Shown here piece after piece: positions 29,966 to 36,571 of a stretch of 39,266 nt of DNA (within the stretch, counting starts at the first letter, position 1; each line of letters starts with the position of its first letter). Both the position numbers and the translations under genes were made by a program. Source of the stretch: a virus; the IMG/VR virus record IMGVR_UViG_3300040960_001766, positions 1 to 39,266 of that record. One strand, written 5' to 3'. The notes under the pieces are model-generated. The model made no database searches. It worked only from the letters and a program-made list of their open reading frames with translations, and was not told the DNA's origin.

Positions 29966-30345
29966 TGGCTGGGCGCAATGAGTCAAACGCTGACGTATCG
30001 GACTTTTTGGAAGATGCGGTTAACAAAGAGACTCGCGAAACTGCTTTATATATTGAGCAAGAGCTAGTTAGAAAAGCGGCAGTTGATAAAGGTGTGTTAA
30101 GAGCTAATTTTATTGCTAGCGTTGGCGCTCCTGATAACTCTGAGATAGATAGCGAAGACTTAACAGGCAATTCAACAATAAACACGGCATTCAGCGTTAT
30201 AGCAACGGCAAAACCTATTAAGTATCCGGCAATCTATGTGCAAAACAATTTACCTTATGCTTATAGAATTATGGAAACAGGTTACTCTAAACAAACGCCA
30301 CCAAAGGCGCTAAGCTTAACAATACAAGCGGCGGTTAATAAATGA
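29965..30345 (+). CDS. Tail completion protein, HK97 gp10-like
   Basis: 126 residues. EDAVNKETRETALYIEQELV, then KGVLRANFIASVG and IYVQNNLPYAYRIMETGYSK with KAL near the end, is the gp10-like pattern. These proteins sit between head and tail. It overlaps both neighbours. Confidence 0.75.
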   Translation: MAGRNESNADVSDFLEDAVNKETRETALYIEQELVRKAAVDKGVLRANFIASVGAPDNSEIDSEDLTGNSTINTAFSVIATAKPIKYPAIYVQNNLPYAYRIMETGYSKQTPPKALSLTIQAAVNK

Positions 30346-30761
30346 GTTATTTAAATAATCTAACAAGAGCTTTCCAGCTTAGATTGGTGCAGAATTTACC
30401 AACTGGTTACGCTGCTTCTAATGTCGTAAATCTAGACAGAGGGCCAGAGGCAACTAAAACCGAAAAGCATTTAGTGCAATCAACGGGCTTAGGATTAAGG
30501 CAGCAAACAGCGCCAGATACAAAGCGATGCATTAGGCAATACTTCATCCACACAATATCGGTTAACGTACCAAATTCAAATAGAGCGCAAAGAGCTGATA
30601 TAATGACAACTGTATCAGAGATTCAAACGCTTTTTGAAAAACTTGAGTTTGATGAATACAAAACGCAAACAGCGACTATTGATGTTGTTGGCAAATTAAC
30701 AGATTCAAAATTTTACAGAGTTGACGTTAATGTCAACGGCTACTACGAGGAAATTTTATAA
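30342..30761 (+). CDS. Tail terminator protein
   Basis: 139 residues. The start MSYLNNLTRAFQLRLVQNLP and the centre IRQYFIHTISVNVPNSNRAQ with a terminal YYEEIL match the usual tail terminator layout: an alpha/beta fold capping the tail tube. The position between gp10-like and tube genes supports it. Confidence 0.68.
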   Translation: MSYLNNLTRAFQLRLVQNLPTGYAASNVVNLDRGPEATKTEKHLVQSTGLGLRQQTAPDTKRCIRQYFIHTISVNVPNSNRAQRADIMTTVSEIQTLFEKLEFDEYKTQTATIDVVGKLTDSKFYRVDVNVNGYYEEIL

Positions 30762-31933
30762 TGGCCACTACAGTAACAGATAGAGAGTTGGTAGGCGAAG
30801 ATATTAGCGTCTACTTATCAGCTCAAACAGTTAAAGGCACAGTTGATGCTACTCCTGAGTTTTTTAAAGTTAAACGAGTTGGCGGAGCTCCTAAGCAATC
30901 AATCAGCTCAACAACTTCAAGCACTTTAAGCAATTCACAGAATGGCAAGCAAAACATTCAAACCAACTCCGAGCAAGCGGCAGAGTTATCGACTGAGGTA
31001 TTTCAGCAAACAAAAGATCTACTTGTTGCTGCGATTCATTCTGAGCTTGATGATAACTCTTACACTGGCACTGATGTTGAAATCACTGCTGCGGGTGTGA
31101 CATATCCAGGCGCAGGCTCATTGCTTTCAATCGGTGATTTTGTATTTATCAGTGGTGCAACTGATGATGAAAACAATATTACTTACCATGTTTCTAATGT
31201 TGTCGGTGACGTTGTTACATTAAGCCCAGCTCCACCAACAACCGAAGCAGTTGGTGCAAGCATTACAGTTGCAAGTAAGAAGTACGCAAACGGTTTAAGT
31301 CCGACTTACTTCCTGGGTCAGCGTAGGCAGTTAGATAAATCAGCGGCGGGCGAAACGACATACTTTAACTTTGTTGACGGACTTATCGACTCGTTAACGC
31401 TTGAAGTGCCTGAATCTGATTTAATGACTGCTACGACTAATATTTTGTGGGAAACTGCAACAGATAGCCGTCTAGCAATCGCAGGCCAAACCGATGCAGC
31501 GGACGACACAAGCGAAGCGGCAGGCGTAGAGAATCAATTCAAAAAATTCTGGCTTGATGGTGCTCCTGCTGAATGTTCGCTTAAATCTGCAAGCTTAGAA
31601 ATCGCTAACGGCTACCAATCAAGCGCTGCGGCTGGCTGTAAACGCAACAGTTTAGGTGGTCGTCAATTTGCTGTTACAGGCTCATTTGTGGCTAAAAACT
31701 TTATTTCAGACTCGACCTACTGGGAAGAATTGTACCTTGCAGGCTCTCGCGTTGACTTGGCTTTTGAAATTGTGTGGAATGATGGTAAGTCTATGATTGT
31801 TCAAGTTGAGCAGGCTTATTTATCTGAGCATGAGCAATCTATGGAAACAGGATTCTCTAACTCAACGCTAAACATTAGCGCGGAAGAAAACACGACAACA
31901 GGTACAACCATTAGGGTTTTCTCAAGCTTCTAA
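30761..31933 (+). CDS. Major tail tube protein
   Basis: 390 residues, longer than the usual 150-250. The N-terminal part (STTSSTLSNSQNGKQNIQTN, then SEQAAELSTEVFQQTKDLLV) is like the phage tube family PF18906. An inserted Ig-like segment may span about 90-180 (GAGSLLSIGDFVFISGATDD), and the C-terminal domain (YWEELYLAGSRVDLAFEIVW) repeats the tube fold. It would stack as hexamers along the tape measure. Extra length suggests a decorated tail tube. Confidence 0.72.
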   Translation: MATTVTDRELVGEDISVYLSAQTVKGTVDATPEFFKVKRVGGAPKQSISSTTSSTLSNSQNGKQNIQTNSEQAAELSTEVFQQTKDLLVAAIHSELDDNSYTGTDVEITAAGVTYPGAGSLLSIGDFVFISGATDDENNITYHVSNVVGDVVTLSPAPPTTEAVGASITVASKKYANGLSPTYFLGQRRQLDKSAAGETTYFNFVDGLIDSLTLEVPESDLMTATTNILWETATDSRLAIAGQTDAADDTSEAAGVENQFKKFWLDGAPAECSLKSASLEIANGYQSSAAAGCKRNSLGGRQFAVTGSFVAKNFISDSTYWEELYLAGSRVDLAFEIVWNDGKSMIVQVEQAYLSEHEQSMETGFSNSTLNISAEENTTTGTTIRVFSSF

Positions 31934-31941
31934 AAAAATAA

Positions 31942-31960
31942 AGCCCCTATTATGGGGCTT
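31942..31960. terminator. Bidirectional terminator, cassette 3
   Basis: AAGCCCC (31941-31947), 6-base loop, GGGGCTT (31954-31960). On the minus strand the stem is followed by TATTTTTTT. The stop codon of the minus gene (31950-31952) is in the loop, as in cassette 2. Confidence 0.82.
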
Positions 31961-32123
31961 CTACTTTCATACCTCTAAAAGCTAAATACAACATTCCGCA
32001 AACCATGCTGTTAACCATCAACGCAGGCCAAAACATAACGCCTAAAACATCGTCATTGTATAAATAATAATCAGCTAGGCTCGCACCGATAACCCATAAG
32101 CAAGATAAGATAAAACCGATCAT
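31950..32123 (-). CDS. Cassette 3: 57-residue membrane protein
   Basis: ATG at 32123, overlapping the upstream stop as ATGA. MIGFILSCLWVIGASLADYY is span 1, and VLGVMFWPALMVNSMVCGML is span 2, then a short basic tail (RGMKVEAP). A small double-spanning protein encoded against the tail genes. Its function is unknown; superinfection exclusion is a common job for such morons. Confidence 0.6.
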   Translation of the reverse strand: MIGFILSCLWVIGASLADYYLYNDDVLGVMFWPALMVNSMVCGMLYLAFRGMKVEAP

Positions 32124-32542
32124 TTTTTACCATCCTGCATCATTAGAAATACAATCATTGCGGCGCGTAGTGGGTTTTCATCCACGAATTCAAAACCATA
32201 AATTGCATCCTCTCCAAACGTGTAAGATGCAACCTGTGAGGCTCTCCATTTACCACTAAATAATGGAGATGTCTCAATGCCATAATCTAAAATTATAGGC
32301 CGCACATCTGATGGGTTGTTGCATGGGTTGAAAAGCTCAAATTCTGACGGATCACAAAAATCAACTTTATACCATTTTACGCTATTTGAATTATTAGCAC
32401 TCAAATAGCAGTCGATGGCTGTGGTTGAATCATTAACACTAATACCATCTATAGCTCTAGCAACAAGCTTATTAATTTCAAAATCACTTAACTTTGAATA
32501 ATCCACTTTTAAAACTCCATTAATTAAAAGCAACTTAAACAT
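32120..32542 (-). CDS. Cassette 3: soluble protein, unknown function
   Basis: 140 residues from ATG at 32542, with AGGTGAT just upstream; the start at 32587 would overlap the regulatory element. The sequence starts MFKLLLINGVLKVDYSKLSD, has a helix (NKLVARAIDGISVNDSTTAI) and an alpha/beta remainder, and ends IVFLMMQDGKK. It resembles small phage proteins that contain a DUF2591-like pattern (WRASQ, VASYTFGED), but I cannot be sure. First gene of cassette 3. Confidence 0.55.
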   Translation of the reverse strand: MFKLLLINGVLKVDYSKLSDFEINKLVARAIDGISVNDSTTAIDCYLSANNSNSVKWYKVDFCDPSEFELFNPCNNPSDVRPIILDYGIETSPLFSGKWRASQVASYTFGEDAIYGFEFVDENPLRAAMIVFLMMQDGKK

Positions 32543-32566
32543 ATCACCTGACACCAATAAATCTAA

Positions 32567-32592
32567 ATAACATTTAGCTATAAGCATATAAC
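32567..32592 (+). promoter_or_regulatory. Repeated 26-bp late element, copy D (tail genes)
   Basis: ATAACATTTAG, then CTATA, AGCA and TATAAC. It lies between the divergent cassette 3 and the tail genes. Downstream, TGC-TAGAAT (32602-32610) is an extended -10 for the tail operon. Confidence 0.65.
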
Positions 32593-32640
32593 TTTTTATT
32601 TTGCTAGAATGTAAGCATTGATATTAATAAGAGTAGAAAT

Positions 32641-33102
32641 ATGTTTTTCCGTAAACGCAAGCAAGAATTAAACGAGCAAGTAAGCGCATCAATATCATGC
32701 TTCAAAGAGTGCCCTGATAAATTAAAAAATGGCGCTCCTATTTATCCATTTCCTGATAATGCAGATTTATTTTTTAATGTGTTGCGAGTCGGTACGCATC
32801 AGCAGCAAATTCAAATGGAAGAAGTGAGAAAAGCTGTTTACGGATTTAACCCGCCTCGACACGTTGATCACAACTTATTATTTGCTCATTGGCTTGGTAA
32901 TTATGGTGTTACTGGGTGGGGATATTTAGAAGATGAAAACGGTAAAGAATTAAAATTTACCCGCGAAACGTGCCGCAAAATATTCCTTGATGAGTCACAC
33001 AGGAACTTTCTAGTGCCAACGTTAATCAACGGTGCGAGCGATGCTTACGCTTATTTAGCTGATGAGGCAGTAGAGGCTATAGAAGAACTAAAAAAGCGTT
33101 AG
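32641..33102 (+). CDS. Tail assembly chaperone, upstream frame (G-like)
   Basis: 153 residues. Basic N-terminus (MFFRKRKQELNEQVSASISC), a body with FPDNADLFFNVLRVGTHQQQ, then a helical C-terminus (AYAYLADEAVEAIEELKKR). The frame ends in CTA-AAA-AAG-CGT-TAG; the heptamer A-AAA-AAG at 33090-33096 allows a -1 shift into the downstream frame. Lambda-like siphoviruses make G and GT chaperones in this manner to load the tape measure. The gene sits directly before the tape measure gene. Confidence 0.78.
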   Translation: MFFRKRKQELNEQVSASISCFKECPDKLKNGAPIYPFPDNADLFFNVLRVGTHQQQIQMEEVRKAVYGFNPPRHVDHNLLFAHWLGNYGVTGWGYLEDENGKELKFTRETCRKIFLDESHRNFLVPTLINGASDAYAYLADEAVEAIEELKKR

Positions 33103-33461
33103 CGTGGGATTCAAGTGGCAATCAAGCGACTTTAGACACTTTACTGCGGACACCTGTTAAGCATTTATCGCCGCATTTAAAGAAAATGCTCGAGCAATTA
33201 CAAAAACAAAAGCCGAATCTCACGGAAAAGACGCAGGAATTACTTGGTGCTTTTTACAGATTAGACAGAGAGCGCGAAAGGGTGGGGCAGATGGCAAGCC
33301 CGCAACACATTAAGCAGAGTCAAATAATTGACTACATAAAAAATAATGGCTCGCATGGATTCGAACATGATTACTTTGAAAAGATTATTTTTGAAATTGA
33401 CGAAGCGCACTTAAAAGCGTTTTACGAAAAGCAGAAACAGGAGGCCAAAAAATATGGCTGA
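32641..33461 (+). CDS. Tail assembly chaperone GT fusion made by -1 frameshift
   Basis: A -1 slip at A-AAA-AAG (33090-33096) joins 152 residues of the upstream frame to 121 residues of the downstream frame, which starts ALAWDSSGNQATLDTLLRTP, then reads through the ATG at 33186 (MLEQLQKQKPNLTEKTQELL) to the stop at 33459-33461. Total 273 residues. The downstream frame is open from the slip site. A Shine-Dalgarno-like GAGG (33073-33076), 13 bases upstream, and a weak stem downstream (CAAGTG at 33114-33119 with CACTTT) could stimulate slipping. The T part ends 8 bases inside the tape measure gene. Confidence 0.78.
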
Positions 33462-35688
33462 TGAAAGAATTATCCGAATACGCCTAGAGGGAAGTAGCGC
33501 AAGAAATCAAGCTGACAGAACAAATAAATCTGTTAAAGCTGTTGGCGCAAGCGCTGATAAAGCCACAGATTCAATGTTTAGACTGTCAAGTGCTGCGGCT
33601 GCTGTTGCTGCTGCATTGGCTACTGGTGCGCTGACTAGGTACGCCGACACTTGGACTAGTGTAAATAACCAGATAAAGCAGGCGACAAGCACAACGCGAG
33701 AAGCCTTAGCGGTTCAGGAGGCTATATTCTCAATAGCTAAAGAGGCTAGGGTTGATATTGAAGGTGTCGCGGAAGCCTATCAGCGTATATCAAATTCAGT
33801 TGCAGATTTTGGGTTTAACGCAAAGCAATCGCTTGATGTGGTGGAAGGTTTAACTAAAGCATTTAAAGCTAACGGCGCAAGCGCTCAAGAGGTTTCAAGC
33901 GTACTTGTTCAGCTTGGGCAAGGTTTAGGTTCTGGCGCTCTGCAAGGTGAGGAGTTAAGAGCGATACTAGAAGCCTCATTGCCAGTATCAAGGGCTTTAG
34001 CAAAAGAGTTTGGCGTGACAGTTGGCGAGCTTAAAAGGCTAGGTTCTGAGGGTCAGTTAACAACTGAAAGAGTATTCACGGCACTACAAAAGGCTCTACC
34101 AGAATTTGATACGGCATTCGATAAGGCATCAAAAACAATTGCTGACGGATTGCAGGTTGCAGGCAATTCAATAACTAGATTGATCGGATTAACTAGCGAA
34201 GCAACTGGGGCAAGCGAAACGTTTGCAGACTCTTTGATAGATTTATCTAACTCTATTGACTTGCTCGCCGACTCAATCGCAAGCGGCGCGGCTGGTAAGA
34301 TTGCGGAATTGTTTAGATTCCAGTTGCAGCAAGTTGCTAGCGATGTAAAAGCCACCACATCATTTATATTTGATGATTGGGATAGTTTGAGCAAGTCTAT
34401 TCAAATGTCTACAGGCTCAACCACTGAATTTGTCGGGCAAGCATTCTTGAATATAATCCCGAATATTAGAACGCTTACACAGGTTATTGCTGTTGAGATT
34501 ACTGCGGCTGTTGACAAGCTAGGCTCTTACGCTGACGCTGTGCAAGCAACATTAAATCCTTTTGATGATGTAAGTGTTGATCAAGCTCGCGGGGCATTCG
34601 GTAGACAGTCAAAGATTATTGATCAAAATAGAGAAGCGGCTTTACAGTCTATTTTTGATCAAAGAGAGGCTGAAAATAAAGCTCAAGAGCAATTCTTATC
34701 TCAATCAAGAGGGCGACTAGAGCAATACAGAAAAGAGCGAGAAGCGAGAAGTCTATCACTATCAAGCATTGGCGGTAAGGCAAGCCCAAGCGGCTCAAGT
34801 GCTAGCGGTGGAAATGTAGAGCAAGACAGCGCGCTAACTGAGCAATTAACAAGAGAAAACCAGTTAATACAGCAATCATTACTAGCTAGGCAAGGCATTT
34901 ACCAGCAATACTACCAAGGCGCTAACGACCTGCAAAAGTCTGATTTTGAGCGCGCACAAGCTCAACTATTAATAGATATAGAATTGCAAAAGCAAACCGA
35001 GCAAGAAGCTTTTGTGCAGAGATTGCAAGCAATATCAGATAGACAGTTATCTATTGCTGAAAATAAATCACTGACCGATCAACAAAAAAGCGAAGCTGAC
35101 GCACTACTAAGAGAGCAGGCGGTTTTGGCGGCGCAAGAGTTTGAAAACACCCTGACGCAAATCACAGAGGAGGGTAGCGCAAGGCGGCAACAATTAGATC
35201 AAGCAGCTTTAAATGCTCGCATAAGCGCTTATTCTGGCTTTGCTAACTCAGCGCTATCATTAATTAGCGCTTTTGGTAGTCAATCTGAAAAGACGCAAAA
35301 GAAATTCGCCATTGCAGAGTCTATAATCAATATAACTGCTGGTGTAGCTAAAGCCTTAAATAATCCATACCCCGCTAACTTAGGTTTTGCAGCACAGGTA
35401 GCAGCTCAAGGGGCTGCACTGGTTAGCACCATAAAAGGCACAAGCTCAGGCAGTACAACAACGCCAAGCATTAGCGCTCCATCAACTAGCGCGGCGTTTT
35501 CTAGAAGCTCAGCGCAGGCGAGTGAAAACCAATCGCAGAGAAGGGTTATTGACTTGCGAGGATTTGAAAGTGGTGGATACTTAACTAAGCAACAGTTAAC
35601 CGAATTACTGCAAAGCGATGATGATGTTATACTAGCTAGTAACAGCGGGCAGACTCAAGCGCAACGCACAGGATTAATAAATGGCTGA
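33454..35688 (+). CDS. Tail tape measure protein
   Basis: 744 residues, with GGAGG 9 bases before the ATG. Residues 60-240 match the lambda-type tape measure domain (VAEAYQRISNSVADFGFNAK, then LVQLGQGLGSGALQGEELRA and LASLPVSRALAKEFGVTVGE). An Ala-rich hydrophobic segment lies near 43-62 (SSAAAAVAAALATGALTRYA), a long Gln/Arg/Glu coil near 400-560, and hydrophobic segments near 615-690 (AESIINITAGVAKALNNPYP). At about 0.15 nm per residue the tail would be roughly 110 nm long. It overlaps the chaperone gene. Confidence 0.9.
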   Translation: MADERIIRIRLEGSSARNQADRTNKSVKAVGASADKATDSMFRLSSAAAAVAAALATGALTRYADTWTSVNNQIKQATSTTREALAVQEAIFSIAKEARVDIEGVAEAYQRISNSVADFGFNAKQSLDVVEGLTKAFKANGASAQEVSSVLVQLGQGLGSGALQGEELRAILEASLPVSRALAKEFGVTVGELKRLGSEGQLTTERVFTALQKALPEFDTAFDKASKTIADGLQVAGNSITRLIGLTSEATGASETFADSLIDLSNSIDLLADSIASGAAGKIAELFRFQLQQVASDVKATTSFIFDDWDSLSKSIQMSTGSTTEFVGQAFLNIIPNIRTLTQVIAVEITAAVDKLGSYADAVQATLNPFDDVSVDQARGAFGRQSKIIDQNREAALQSIFDQREAENKAQEQFLSQSRGRLEQYRKEREARSLSLSSIGGKASPSGSSASGGNVEQDSALTEQLTRENQLIQQSLLARQGIYQQYYQGANDLQKSDFERAQAQLLIDIELQKQTEQEAFVQRLQAISDRQLSIAENKSLTDQQKSEADALLREQAVLAAQEFENTLTQITEEGSARRQQLDQAALNARISAYSGFANSALSLISAFGSQSEKTQKKFAIAESIINITAGVAKALNNPYPANLGFAAQVAAQGAALVSTIKGTSSGSTTTPSISAPSTSAAFSRSSAQASENQSQRRVIDLRGFESGGYLTKQQLTELLQSDDDVILASNSGQTQAQRTGLING

Positions 35689-36571
35689 TAACTTATTTAA
35701 CAACTTGATAGTTACTGACTCGGTACAAAGTGCCGATTTAGTACCGATGAGCAATAATGTTTTTGTGCTTGGCAGTGAGGATGGTCCAGGCGGCGGTATT
35801 GATAGCTCAGGCGGTATTTGCAAAAGCATTATAGGCTTTAGAAACTCGATCCTAACATCAACAGTAAGCGGCCAACAAGAGGATTCAAACTATCCTTTTT
35901 CTAACTGCTTAGACTATCGAGATAATACGCAATATAGCCCATCTATAACTAGCGGCTCAGTCGTTATTGAGTTTACCCAAACTGCTAATATTGATATTGA
36001 TTATATTGGTATTGCTATTCATAACGGGCGCACAGCTAACCTAGTTGGTTCGCTTGAAGCGCAAATCAATGGCGCGTGGGAAGTGGTGGCAACGTTTACG
36101 CCTATTGGAGATTTACGCACTATCTGCGAGAAGTTTGGCACTGTATCAAGTCGCAAGCAACGCCTAACGCTTAACTTTGACTCCAAGTTATACATTGGCA
36201 CTATTTACATGGGTAAGTCTTGGGAGTTTGACAGGATGCCCAATGTTGGCTTTACTCCTGCAAACTCTAACAATATTGATGAAGTCGTTAACTTTCAATC
36301 AAACACGGGGCAATTCATAATCTCAAGACGCAAGCAAATTGGTTACGCGCAAAGCGGTGACTTTGACTTCATTGCATTTGATGACATTAATGTAAATTAC
36401 ATTGACTATATGCACCATGTAAAAGATGGTAAACCATTTTTTATGAAGTGGGACAGCGAGGCGAATCAAAACATTTTCGGACAGCACGCAAACCCCAACA
36501 ACTTAAGAGCGCCAAGATACACAAGCCCAAACACTGCAACATTCAGCTTTGAGATGGTGGGGTATAACTAA
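35681..36571 (+). CDS. Distal tail protein, probable
   Basis: 296 residues. The first 130 residues hold a carbohydrate-binding-like beta-sandwich (SNYPFSNCLDYRDNTQYSPS, then IDIDYIGIAIHNGRTANLVG); the second half (SNNIDEVVNFQSNTGQFIIS, then HVKDGKPFFMKWDSEANQNI) resembles tail hub modules. In this position, between tape measure and tail tip, siphoviruses encode the distal tail protein. It overlaps both neighbours (ATG within the tape measure stop; ATGG at its end). Confidence 0.6.
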   Translation: MADNLFNNLIVTDSVQSADLVPMSNNVFVLGSEDGPGGGIDSSGGICKSIIGFRNSILTSTVSGQQEDSNYPFSNCLDYRDNTQYSPSITSGSVVIEFTQTANIDIDYIGIAIHNGRTANLVGSLEAQINGAWEVVATFTPIGDLRTICEKFGTVSSRKQRLTLNFDSKLYIGTIYMGKSWEFDRMPNVGFTPANSNNIDEVVNFQSNTGQFIISRRKQIGYAQSGDFDFIAFDDINVNYIDYMHHVKDGKPFFMKWDSEANQNIFGQHANPNNLRAPRYTSPNTATFSFEMVGYN

